A stretch of DNA of 64,000 bases from Asterella californica (taxonomy: Eukaryota; Streptophyta; Marchantiopsida; Marchantiales; Aytoniaceae). The stretch spans positions 8,767,501 to 8,831,500 of the forward strand of contig JAYKYS010000001.1 of NCBI GenBank assembly GCA_036924285.1. The letters are read 5' to 3'. Positions 1 to 11,420 of this stretch are shown here, one piece after another. The position numbers and the translations under genes were made by a program. The notes under the pieces are model-generated. The model was not told the origin of the DNA and searched no databases. It saw only the letters and a list, made by a program, of their open reading frames with translations. Positions within the stretch are counted from its first letter, which is position 1; each line of letters starts with the position of its first letter.

Positions 1-143
1 CCACCATTAGGGTTTCGCTTGTACTCACCTCCACTATATATACAGAGAGAGACAAAGTCTCTCCTATCTCATTCCTATTTTACTTCCTTGTCTACTTGCT
101 CTCTCTCTTCTTGGAGTGTCCTCTAAGTATCGATCTTTCTACA
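1..143 (+). repeat. 5' LTR (partial) of Copia element 1
   Basis: This stretch aligns without gaps to 5,105-5,247, with five mismatches over 143 positions by eye. It is the right part of the 5' LTR; the left part lies outside the window. It has a TATA-like tract near 34-43 and ends in ACA directly before the primer binding site. Confidence 0.93.
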
Positions 144-162
144 TGGTATCAGAGCTGGTGAG
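144..162 (+). promoter_or_regulatory. Primer binding site (initiator Met-tRNA type)
   Basis: TGGTATCAGAGC follows the LTR end directly. This is the classic plant Copia primer binding site, complementary to the 3' end of initiator tRNA-Met. It fixes the LTR end at 143. Confidence 0.93.
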
Positions 163-798
163 AGTGTGTGTCCCTTGCTGATGGGCAAGGTGGAGTTTGG
201 AGTACAGGAGAGAGCAGCCGGAGTTGTGCCTGATGTCGAGCACTATCCTACTGATGCGTTCGGATGAGACGAAACCGTTTCTTTCGTCACCAGAAACTTT
301 GAACGCGATTTCGGAGGCCTAGACGATTTTTTCTCGCAGAAATCTGTCGACCAGTCCTTCTAAGGCTGTCTTGTTCAGAAGGTGCGAATTGTGTACTGGG
401 CCAAGTTTCAGTCGATTTGGAGGTTTCCAGCGGCAATTTTTCAATCGGATCTTTTTCGACCAAGACGAAAGTTTTAGGTGACCCTAAAACAAATTCTGTT
501 CTGAATATGGGTGGGTTTGAAAAATTTGAAAAATTTTGAGGGGTCGCACATCCATTTCTGACCTCGTTTGGTCTACTTTCCACCTTTCTTGGTGTGCTCT
601 ATCGACGTTTCCGTCGTGTTTTTGTACACCTACAGTTTGCGGACAGTTTCTTTCTCATTCTCGCTGCAGGAGGAGTTCGTGGAGTCGATTTCTTGTGACT
701 TGTGACTACTCTTGATCGCGCGGTGTGGAGAGACGAGTTTCGTGAAGGATCTGTGAGGTTTTCCGCGTACAAAGCAACGCAATTTCGACATTGCAGCT

Positions 799-3700
799 AT
801 GGCGGAGTCTGTGTCTTTGATCACTGGAGAGAAGCTCGACAAGGACAACTACCAAGTGTGGAAGTTCCGGATGAAGACTTTCCTGCAGGGACAAGATCTA
901 TGGGATATTATCACTGAGGAGAAGAAAGCGCCTGAAGTGCCAATTCTGACCCGAAATTCAAGGAGTGGAAGAAGCGCTCATATCAAGCTATTCACTACAT
1001 CGCGCTGATAGTCTCAGCATCGATGATCAGTCACATTCAGGATTGCGATACACCCAAGAAAGCTTGGGATGCACTCGTGCGTCTGTTTCAATCCAGAACA
1101 TAGGCGCGGAAGCTGCAATTACTGCAGCAGTTCAACACCGTGAAGAAGGGGTCGATGTGCATTAACGACTACGTGAACCATGTCAAGCAGCTCGCGGATC
1201 AGCTATCTTCTGTTAAAGTCGAGATTGATCCCACTGTCTTGATCGGAGCCACATTGCAGGGACTGCCTGCAGAGTACAAACAGTTCATAACATCGATTTC
1301 GACCAGAGAACCTCTTCCGCGGTTTGATGAGCTTGTTCCTATGATGTTAGGAGAGGAGGTGCGCCTACTGGGGAGTTCTACTTCGACGGGTCAGCAAGAA
1401 TCTGTCTATTTTGCAGGTTCCGGAGGTCTCGAGGTAGGGGTCGTGGCAAAGGTGCTGGACGTGGACGGGGTCACGGACAGCAACAGCAATCGCAGCAGCA
1501 GAACCAGCAGCAATCTGGTTCCAACAACAATCAAAGAAGAGCGCCTGGTTCTTGCAATTACTGCAAGAAGCAAGGTCACAATGCGAATCAGTGCTACAAG
1601 AAGCAGAACGATCAAAGACAGCAACACGACAACAACCCCCAACAAGGTAACAGCAACCAGCAAGGCTATGCAGTCACTGAGCATGTCTATTCGGAGCAGT
1701 TGTTTATTACTACGCATCAGAGTTATGCGGCTTTCGAGTCGCAGACAGACTGGGTGATTGACTCCGGCGCCACCAGTCACATGACTCCTCATCGGGAGTG
1801 GTTTAGTTCACTCGAGCCTATGGAGACTCCATAGTTTATGGTGACAGGAGATGACACCAAGCACAAGATCCAACACAAGGGTAACATTCCACTTGACATT
1901 CCTGCTTCAACGTTTACTGGTATACGGAATGTCTTACATGTACCCACATTGACTAGAAACCTGCTATCTGTAGGACAGTTGATAGAGCAGGGTCTACAAG
2001 TGCGCTTCAATAAAGATGGATGCTTTATTGAAGATTCGAATAGCACTGTCATAGCTCGAGGTATCAAGAGTGGTAGGCTGTTTAAACTAGATGCATCTGC
2101 GCCTAAGTTACAGGCTGCCATGTATGGACAGAGTGGTCTAGTAGTGTCTGACATTGACATTTGGCACAAGCGAATTGGGCACATGAACTTTCAGAGGCTG
2201 AAAAGCCTTCCGAGTTCTGACCTGGTTACAAGTCTGCCCAAATTCAAATCCAGTGAGCCCACTGGAGTCTGTGCAGCATGTCAATTCGGCAAGCAAGCTA
2301 GACAGCCCTTTAAGGGATCAGGTAGTAGAGCGAACAAGCTTCTGGAGCTTGTCCACACTGATGTATGGACTGCTTCTCAGTCAAGTATGACCGGTTTTCA
2401 ATACTTCGTGTCGTTCATTAATGATCATTCGCGTTATACTTGGATCTGTTTGTTGAGAAACAAGTCCTCTGCCGAAGTACTGTCAGCATTTCAGACTTTC
2501 CGCAAGTTGGTGGAGAAACAGTTTGGAGCATCTATCCTCTGTCTGAGATCTGATGGAGGAGGCGAGTTTCTTTCTGGAGAGTTCGATGCATATCTGCGTG
2601 AGCATGGCATTCGACGTCAGAAGACCTGTAGTTACAGTCCGCAGCAGAACGGAGTTGCGGAGCGCAAGAATCGGCACATGCAGAAACTGCTCGTGCGATG
2701 TTGAATGAGAAGACCATGCCTAGACCTTACTGGGCAGAAGCTATTTCATGTGCGGTGTACCTGATGAACCGGACGTCTACAGCGGCAGTCCACAGCAAGA
2801 CACCGATGGAGGTCTTCACAGGCAGTAAGCTTGATTACTCTTTCCTTAAAGTTTTCGGATGTATCTGTTATGTGCACATACTTGATGAAAGACGTAAGAA
2901 ACTAGATCCGAAAGCAGATAGATGTATCTTCCTTGGTTATGCTTCTGATACGAAAGGATATAGGTGCTACAATCCTTCGTCCAAGCAGTTCTATATCAGT
3001 AGAGATGTCGTTTTTGATGAGCTACAGTCTTGGTTTGCACCAACACCTGTCGTAGCCATCCCTGTACCTACTGTAGAACCAAGGAGTCAATCCACTGTAG
3101 TACCTCAGAGAAGTACGTTGAGTGGAGGATCTGGAGAAGTCACTGATTCCAGATCAGAGTCTGTTGCACATAGAGCTGTTGTTAACGCTGGAGTCCACGT
3201 AACACAGCCTAGTGGAACTAGTGTAGTTTCTACACAGGATGAGCGTGTGCTATTGCAGCGTATGTTTGACTCATCCAGATATGTGGATCTTCCACATCCA
3301 CTGGATACTTTGTCCCAGACCTTGACGTCTACGTCAGATCAATTGCAAGGGGAGGTGACTAGTGCACCGATTACCTCTCGCAGATCTGAGCGGGCAAAAC
3401 ATCCAGTGAGTCGGTATATGCATGAAGGTTTTCTTGCTGCGCACCATGCATATATGGCCAATGTTCTTCAGGAACAGGAACCGAGTTCGTTTGAGGAGGC
3501 AATGCACAAGGCCCAATGGGTAAGTGCTATGGAAGCTGAACTTGCTGCACTTCATCACCAACAGACTTGGGAGTTGGTAGACTTACCTCAGGGTAAGAAA
3601 GCGATTGGTTGCAGGTGGGTCTTCAAGGTCAAACGCAACTCGGATGGTACCGTGTGTCGGTACAAGGTCAGATTGGTAGCTAAGGGCTACGCACAACGAC

Positions 3701-5009
3701 ATGGAGTCGATTTTGAGGAGACCTTTGCTCCTGTTGTGAAGATGGTGACTATTCGAACAGCAGTTGCAGTTGCAACTCAGAAAGATTGGAAGATGCACCA
3801 GATGGACTTCAAGAACGCCTTCTTCAACGATGATCTTGAGGAGGAGGTCTACATGCAGCAACCTCCTGGTTATGAGGATCCTAAGTTCCCTTCCCGTGTA
3901 TGTAAGTTACGGAAGGCTCTCTATGGTCTGAAACAGGCACCAAGAGCATGGTATGCAAAGATCAATTCTTACTTGCAGTCTCTTGGTTTCCATCTTTGTA
4001 GTTCAGACTCTATCTTGTATTCATTGAGAATACGAGACCGGATTGTTGTGATCACCGTCTATGTTGATGACTTGATCATTACCGGTAACTTTGAGGAGCT
4101 TATTTCCCAGATCAAGGATCACTTGAAATCTGAGTTCGAGATGATGGACTTAAGAGAACTCAAGTACTTCCTTGCTGTGGAGTTCATTAGAGATGGGAAG
4201 GATGTTTGGCTTGTACAGCAACAATATGCTCTCAGTATGCTTGAGAGATTTGGTATGCTTGATTGCAAACCCATTGCTACACCTTTAGAGCAAGGGGTAA
4301 AGCTAGGAGCAGAGGATGGTGAGTTGCTGGATGATCCACGCATGTATAGACAGATGGTTGGGAGTCTTATCTACTTGACCATCACCAGACCAGACTTGAG
4401 CTATGCCGTCGGTCTGATCAATCAGTTCATGCAGTCACCACGGAGACCACATTTAGAGGCTGTCAAGCGGATCCTCCGCTACGTGAAGTTCTCAGTGCAG
4501 TATGGACTTCACTACCGATACGGTGGACCATTGTTGTTACATGGCTACACAGATGCTGATTGGGCAGGAAGTGCCGACAGGAGATCCACGTTAGGTTACG
4601 CTTTTGGACTTGGAAGCGCTGCTATAAGCTGGGCTTCAAAGAAGCAACCCACAGTTGTTTTGTTGTCCACGGAAGCAGAGTACCGAGGAGCTACGAATGC
4701 AACATGCGAATCGATTTGACTTCGATGTCTGCTATCTGATATTGGTGTGAAGTGTACAGATCCTGTTGTTGTATGTACAGACAACATTAGCAACATGAAG
4801 TTAGCTAGTAATCCTGTTTTTCATGCTAAGACGAAGCACATTGAAGTGCACTATCACTTTATTAGAGAGAAGGTCCTTGCAGGAGAGATTGAGCTCAGTT
4901 ATGTGAGCACAGGAGATCAGGTTGCCGATATCTTCACTAAGGTATTGCCTAGAGATAAGTTTGATGCTTTCAGACATTGTCTAGGAGTACAGGATGTAGA
5001 GATGAGCTT
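799..5009 (+). pseudogene. Copia gag-pol polyprotein, decayed
   Basis: The domain order is gag, protease, integrase, reverse transcriptase, RNase H, which is Ty1/Copia order. Gag starts MAESVSLITG at 799, shifts frame near 940, meets a TAG at 1101, and shifts again between about 1,420 and 1,540. A CX2CX4HX4C zinc knuckle (CNYCKKQGHNANQC) lies near 1,558-1,600. The protease motif WVIDSGATSHM starts near 1,752 and is followed by a TAG near 1,833. The integrase has its HHCC region from about 2,160 and its catalytic core from 2,350 to 2,670. A one-base deletion near 2,683 breaks the frame between QK and MLNEKTMP. The reverse transcriptase has YVDDLIITG at 4,060. RNase H reads through a TGA at 4,717 where relatives usually have Trp. 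The element cannot make a full polyprotein as it stands. Confidence 0.93.
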
Positions 5010-5018
5010 GAAGGGGAG
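5009..5018 (+). promoter_or_regulatory. Polypurine tract of Copia element 1
   Basis: The purine-rich run TGAAGGGGAG lies immediately before the TG that opens the 3' LTR. It would prime plus-strand DNA synthesis. Confidence 0.85.
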
Positions 5019-5247
5019 TGTTGATATAGTCCCAAGCTCTAGTAGATCGACGGCTACCATTAGCCGGAGTGGTTAGGGTTGTTAGAGTTAGTTAGAGGGC
5101 TAACCCACCATTAGGGTTTCCCTTGTACTCACCTCCACTATATATACAGAGAGAGGCAAAGCCTCTCCTATCTCATTCCTATTTTACTTCCTTGTCTACT
5201 CGCTCTCTCTCTTCTTGGAGTGTCCTCGAAGTATCGATCTTTCTACA
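5019..5247 (+). repeat. 3' LTR of Copia element 1
   Basis: This 229-bp LTR starts TGTTGATATAG after the polypurine tract and ends TTCTACA. Its last 143 bp match the partial 5' LTR at 1-143. The five mismatches indicate an insertion that is not recent. The following five bases, ATACT, would be the target-site duplication, but the matching left copy is outside the window. Confidence 0.92.
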
Positions 5248-5759
5248 ATACTAAGGGTGCAAGAGGGCTGCTTGACCATAATCCTAAGAAAACTTCAAGT
5301 ACTGTGATTGACGTAAGGGGGCAGCTTAAAGAGCTAGCTTGTATCTACGACCTCTGAGTGAACGTTTCGGGAGATTAGTAGGTCCAATGCATGTGCACAA
5401 GGTGTTCAAATCTATGCATGCTACACGCTGGTTAAGATGGTTGTGAAGGATGGATCGAAGTGTGTGTTCTAGGATAAATTGAGACGTAAAGAAAGAGATT
5501 TGGAGTGTTTTTGTGACCTACGAAGGAGAGTTGGACTGTTCAAACTGTTTCCAAGTCCAAACTTACTACCTTTGGATCTATCGAGATTAGAACACAAAGT
5601 TCTTTAAGAAATTGAAGACGATACAAGTTTCATCCGATGATCTAGAAGTTTTGGGTGAAATTGAACAAGAAAACGCTTACATCAGTGTATCATTAGCTTG
5701 CGATATCAGGTTGGACTGTTCTTGGTGATAGGTGTGCCAAGCTCTTCGTTCTTGGTGTC
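5248..5759. other. No gene recognised
   Basis: This sequence between the Copia 3' LTR and the LTR-like repeat has no long reading frame and no motif I can name. It may be the left part of the element to which the 5.76-6.63 kb repeat belongs. Confidence 0.4.
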
Positions 5760-6625
5760 GACATGATCAACAAGTCTTCGTCTATGCATATGAGAAGACC
5801 GTATGTGGATTAGATTGTTAGTTTGTGTGTGATAAGTGAGTTTGTGCCGCAAGGAGTCGATTTATGTCAATTTTTTTGCTTCTTGCGATCAAATTTCTTG
5901 TGTGGTTTTGCGAGACTCCAAACGGCTTGTTTGGAGTTTCGTTGGGATCAAGGTAACCAGATCTACCTATCATGAAAGAAGGATCATAGATCAGGCTATT
6001 CCTTTGAGCAGTGTGCGTGGATTTAAGCCGCATGGAGAGGTTTTGAGATTTCAGTTACATGCGGCAAAAAATTATTCATTAATTGTTGGGTGTCTGATCT
6101 AAAGGTTCTTGGTTAATAAAGAAGTCCTTATAGGCATCTGAAGATCGTTTGGTGAAAGAAGAAAGTTCATAGATAGGCCTTCTCTGATTTTTTCACTACA
6201 GTTTTCATCACTTTGGATTCGTTAGAGTTCTAGTTGGTTATGTGTAGCTTGTGTAGCTAGTTTTAACTGAAGGTCTGTATGGGTTTGGATATGGGTTTGA
6301 ATCGTGCTATACTGGTGCAAAACTTGTTGTTAGCAAAGAGATGTTTCCCTTGCTTTGAGCTACGCTTTGGTAGTTTTGAGTTTAGGTTGAGATTCATAGA
6401 CTTGTTTTAGGAGGTTGAATGTAGATAAAGACCACTCATGTCTATTTCTCAGTTTGGTGTTCTTGGAGAAAATGAAACGAGAGTGTATATAAAGTGGGAG
6501 TTGGTATATCTTGCAACTTTTGTTCTTGTGATTGTTTCTCACTTTATTGTCTTCATGCAAGAACTTCACGTTTTCCTAGACAACCTTCATACACATGCAA
6601 AATTTGATACAATAACGTCCTAATC
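5760..6625 (+). repeat. LTR-like repeat, copy 1 (solo)
   Basis: This stretch aligns along its length with 50,840-51,738 in the same orientation, with many substitutions and small indels. Shared blocks include the segment around the in-phase AAGCCGCA, a GACATCTGAAGA-like block, and a TATA region (TATATAAAG at 6,485-6,493). The other copy is followed by a gag frame, so this is best read as the LTR or leader of a Gypsy-like family. No internal region follows here, so it is a solo or truncated copy. Confidence 0.6.
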
Positions 6626-6969
6626 AGTGTTCAACTTTGACTCAAGGAATCACTTAAGATTCAAGGTGTTGGATGATTGATGTCTCATCACTACCAAGGG
6701 TCTCAGTGGTTGAGTATGGACTAAGGGCTTATGGTTTCTAATCTAGAAGCATACGTGGATGTTTGAATGTGGCTTGTCCGAGGCTTCAAGTCAATTGTTC
6801 AAATTTCCAATCTGAGCTTTGAGGTGCACCCACCGAACCGTAGAACGTTGAACTAGAACAAACTGAAACCAGATTGAATAAAATAAAACTACGTAGAATC
6901 GAACTATTTGGAATTGCAACTGTGGAGAAGTGAACAACAAACAATCTTGTAGAATCACACCATTACTAG

Positions 6970-7110
6970 TGCGACCCTCAAGCTCAAGCACACCACTGAA
7001 ACTTTTATTTGACACATCCAAAAACGTCAATCGAATCAACGTTCCAAGACGAGGAGATAGATCTCTCATAACGCCTTTTCCGGTAAGGTTTCTGTGCATA
7101 CATAAAGTCT
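6970..7110 (-). pseudogene. LRR-like protein fragment
   Basis: On the minus strand a short frame reads NLTGK, then LGTLIRLTFLDVSNKSFSG. The spacing and residues (L..L..LT.LDVS.N.FSG) fit one plant extracellular leucine-rich repeat, as in LRR receptor-like proteins. Only about one and a half repeats are visible. No signal peptide, transmembrane or kinase region is nearby. It is either a remnant or chance similarity. Confidence 0.35.
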
Positions 7111-7849
7111 CATCACTGGATTATAAACCAACACAACGACCCACAATGTAATAGATCTAGAAATGTTGCTATAAAGGCGTATTATGTGTCTGCAAGGAAT
7201 TCAAATGTAAACCTCCGTGACAATCAAATAATATTGAAGAGCAGCTAAGAGGTAAAATTTGGTCCTTTTTGTGTGGTGTACAGTTCAGTGCATAATCCAT
7301 GTATACGTATAAATTGATGGAGATACTCACATCTGCGTTATTCGAGGTGGCGTTCAATGCTGCAAACTATCCAGGCCCAAGGGATCGGAAGGCAAGGGTC
7401 GCCGGCTCTGTCCAGTCGGTTGAGGGCAAACAAGGTGTGAATTTAGAATACTCCACCAGTTTTCAGAGGAAGTTGAAAAGTTGGTCAAACTACCTTTGAC
7501 TACGTTTTTTGAAGGAGAAGGAAAGTTTTTATGAGTTATTTGACAGGACTTTTAAAAGGCTTTGCTTGGAATGGTAATACTTTCGAGTGGGTTGATTTCA
7601 CCTCCATCTGATCTTAGATAAGGAAGTTACGATTGGTCAAACCTCATATACTTTGAACTTTGATCACATATTTGGAGGACCAAATGATAGTATTTGACGA
7701 TTTTGAGTTTTAGGAGGTCTTGGAGGAGATGTGAATTATTCTATACGGCTCATTTCATATTGTCTTTCGACAGGTCCAACTCTCACTTTATTCTGAGATA
7801 TTTCATTTCCGTATATCTATATGACTTCAGTGCACACATGAGATGTTCC

Positions 7850-8690
7850 TAAGTTAGATCGTTCTAACTACACAACTTGGAATTTTTGAGTCAAAGTGCT
7901 TCTCCAACTATGACTTCTAGAGAATCATTCAAGGTGATGAACTGAGACCATCTCCAAGTGTTTTTATCACAACTACCGATCTTGTACAACTATGAAAAAA
8001 ATGGGATCAGTAAGCACAGTGTGTCATCAATATGACAATCAAAGATTCAAAGATACCTCAAATAAGAGACAGAGAAATGCAAAGGATATGTGAGATGCTC
8101 TTGAGAAAAAACATCAACTTGCTACAGTTGGGAAAAGACAAAATGTTGGATCTTTGTTGTTGGATCTTCGAATGCAAGAACGCACTTCTATGCAGGCTCA
8201 TGTGACCCTTACCAAGTTGTACATAGAGTAGCTTAACTCACCGGGAGGCAAGATGGAGGATGAAGAAATAGTTGATCTGTGCTTCAGGAACCCAGGAACA
8301 TGGTCAGTTTCAAGAAAGCTATGCAAAGCTAGACAACACAGACCTTCATTTGAAAAACTCGAGAGTTTAATTATTGAAGATGTCTTAGATGATGAATAAT
8401 GCTAGAGGTTGCATCAGCAACCAAGAGGAATATGTCTTCTTCTATCATAAGGGTCACCGTTCCGAGAAGAGAGAACTTCAAGGTGCACCATTCTCATCCA
8501 GATTCCAATCTTGGTCGGAATAACAACCTGGAGCTAACGTTGGAGGCAGCAGTTGGAAACGTACTAGAGGTAAAGACAAGAGGTGTTATTTCTGCAAATG
8601 TCTTGGGCATATTGCTGCAGTTTGTTGGAAGAAGGCTCAACAACAAAAACAACCTACTGCGAATTTTGCTCAAGGTGTAGGGAGTAGAAA
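7850..8690 (+). pseudogene. Copia element 2: gag remnant
   Basis: A degraded Copia gag starts near LDRSNYTTW at about 7,854 and has several stops and frame changes. Its clearest part is a zinc knuckle CYFCKCLGHIAAVC (CX2CX4HX4C) starting at 8,584, followed by a Lys/Gln-rich stretch. The sequence differs strongly from element 1, so this is a separate and older insertion. It runs directly into the inverted segment at 8,745. Confidence 0.8.
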
Positions 8691-8744
8691 GATACCTCAC
8701 TATGCCTTTGCTTTTGTAGTAAGCATCTGCAACTTTTGAAATTA

Positions 8745-9540
8745 ATTCTCCATCTCAGTCAGATCTGATAACTTGAACCTTGATATGTAGCTCCATCTCT
8801 ATAATGAAATCTCTGAGAAATTTGAATGCTTCAGACTTCTTAGTAAGGAACCTTACCCACATCTTTCTTGAATAATCATCCACAATAAGTAAGTAGTGAA
8901 GAGCCTTCTTGAAAGATGGAGGGTAAGAACGGTCCAACCAAGTCTATGTGTAGTAGTTCCAAAATCTGTGCAGCTCTCCTTGCTCCAGTTTTCTGATACC
9001 TACCTTTGACTTGTTTACCTCGAAGGCAAACTTCTGAATTCCTTCAACCATGAGATTTTTTATGTAGAATGTGCATTATGTGTGTACTCAGATGCCCAAG
9101 TTTGAGATGCCAGAGATCACATCTGATCTCTACAACACTCAACACCATAGCAGGTAATAATTCAGCTTGTAGTTGATATATACATCCTATTTTATCACCT
9201 TTGACCACCACCTTACTACCTTGCTTGATTAAACAACCTTTTTGATCAAACTGAACTTCGAAACCAGACTGAACAAGCTTGTCAACAATTGGTAGGTTGT
9301 GTAAGACCTCAGGTACATAACAAACATGATGGAAAGTTTAGATTTTACCATTGGGTAGATGCATAAGAATATCTCCTTCACTTGATATCTTTCTCCACTC
9401 TGAGTCCAATTTTATGATCATTCTGTATATGTCGAAAGTTGCCAAACCTGTCTTTTTTGGAGAAAATATGATTAGATGCATTAGAATCTATCCACCATAG
9501 GTCTTTGGCTTCACTAGTGTATAAATCAGTGAAGAAAAAG
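8745..9540 (-). pseudogene. Copia element 2: inverted protease-integrase segment
   Basis: Read on the minus strand from about 9,530 downward, this is the part of Copia pol missing from the plus strand. It begins with the protease motif WWIDSNASNH (Asn replaces the usual Gly) near 9,500-9,470. It continues through the region before integrase (CDLWHLKLGHLS, about 9,120-9,090) and the integrase core (LLIVDDYSRKMWVRFL, about 8,910-8,860). It ends at VIRSD (8,755). Flanking gag and later pol are on the plus strand. It contains at least one frameshift and one stop. Confidence 0.85.
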
Positions 9541-11420
9541 GATTTCCAAAGCAAATGGGTGATAGAGAGGAAGAACAGAGTGGTAGTTAAGATGACAAGG
9601 TGTTTACTGAAGGAGAAGGATCTACCTCGAATATTGTGGGTTGAAGCTGTGAGCACTACTGAACAGAAGTCTTATCAAAGCTGTGGAGTTTAAGACACCT
9701 AAAGAAGCTTTTTCTGGTAAGAAACCTGATCCTCTCATCTAAAGGTTTTCGGATGCAAAGCATATGTCCTAATTCCTAAAGACTTGATAACCAAACTAGA
9801 TGGCTGTACTTCTGTTTGCATCCTCATATGTTATTCTGAGCAGTCCAAAGCTTATCCTCTTCTTACTAAGAATAACAGAATAATCATGAGCCGAGATGTT
9901 ATGTTTGATGAGAGTGATTGTGCTCATCATTCTCAACTTGAGACAGAAAAATTCTCCATTCTACCTCCTCCACAACCTTCTAGTAACTATACTCAAAGTG
10001 TAGTTATAGAACTTCCTTCAGCAAAAGTATCACTTGATATCCCAGAGTGATGATCACATTCCGACTGATCAAACTCAGAATATTGCAGTAGACATAGAAC
10101 TACCTACTGATAACACTCTGATTTTCCTCAACCTACTCAAGAAATTTCAGAGAAACCAAAACCACATGTTTAGTTGAGACGTTCTACTCGAGAAAAGAGA
10201 GTACTTTCTCGCTTCCAAGATACGATCGGTTTATATCTTGTTGAAGTAGCAGATGGTGAAGAACATGTTTCAGTAGCAGATGCACTAAATTTCAAAAAAT
10301 GGAAGACAAGTATGAGTGAGGAGTACAAAACACTAATTCGAAATAGTACTCGGACTCATTCTCTTACCACTAGGTAAGAAAGTCATTGGTACAAAGTGGG
10401 TGTTCAAAATCAAGTACGTAGCAGATGAGAGCATTCAGGTGAGATGTTAAAGATGCATTTCTGAATGATGAGATCCAAGAAAAAGTTTATGTACAACAAT
10501 CCGAGCGAGGCTGCTGCTGGTAAGGAGAACATGATATGCAAGCTTAAGAAGGCTTTATATGGTCTTAAATTAACCTTTTGAGCATGATACACACATATTC
10601 ACAAGTTTTTGAAGACAATGGTTTTTTCTGTTCTAAAAGAGATTTGAATTTGTATGTTCTGATCACTAGCAAGGGAGAGTCATCCTACTATTATATGTAG
10701 ATGATGTGCTTTTCTCAAGAAGTGATCAAGATTTTATCATGCTAGTGAAGAAACAACTCAATCATGAATTAGAAATGATAGATTTGGGACAGCTTAACCA
10801 TCATCTTGGCATTCACATAGTTGAGAATGGAGGAAATCTCTCTTGTTTAAGAGAAGTATGTGAATGATATTTTGAAAGAGTTCAAAATAGACAACTGCAA
10901 AGCAATACCCACTCCAATGATACTTGCTAAGAATTGATCCAACCATCCCAGTTTGGCTATAGTCTATGTTGTGAGTAAAATCAGTCAATATATGTAGGAC
11001 CCAAGGATGTCTCATTGTAATGCAATTAAGAGATTGTTGAAGTACCTTAAGGATACTAGTTGCTAGGAATTGAAGTATAACTCTAATGTTTCAAGAGCAC
11101 TGTTGGGATATACTTGATTCGGATTGAATAGGAGATGAAATAGATCTGAAGTCCACTTCTGGTTTTGCATTTTTATTAGGAGTAGCAGCAATTACGTAGC
11201 AGAGTAAAAAAGCAACAAATTGTTTTTTTTCTTCTGTCGAAACTGAATACAAAGGTTTGTGAAATATAGAAAAAAGGTTGCATGGATCTGATAGATACTT
11301 GAATGATTTTGATGAAAGACAATCAAAAACAATGACAACATGAATTACATTACTCTTGCCAAGAATCTAGTTCATCATTCAAGAACCAAGCATTTTAAAA
11401 ATACAATCTAGTGAAATATG
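9541..11420 (+). pseudogene. Copia element 2: late integrase, RT and RNase H remnant
   Basis: The plus strand resumes at WVIERKNRVVVKMTRCLL (9,555) from the late integrase. It continues with a segment ending SRDVMFDE (to about 9,920), reverse transcriptase pieces (ADALNFKKWKTSMSEEYKTL near 10,280; KKALYGLK near 10,550; YVDDVLFSRSDQ near 10,695), and an RNase H remnant with STSGFAFLLG and ETEYKGL (11,150-11,260). It closes with NITLAKNLVHHSRTKHF near 11,340-11,395. Stops and indels are frequent, so it is far more decayed than element 1. I could not identify its LTRs. Confidence 0.82.

Noticed and set aside
1406..1792. 128-residue minus-strand hydrophobic frame
   Set aside because: It is the antisense shadow of the Copia gag Gln/Asn-rich region and protease.
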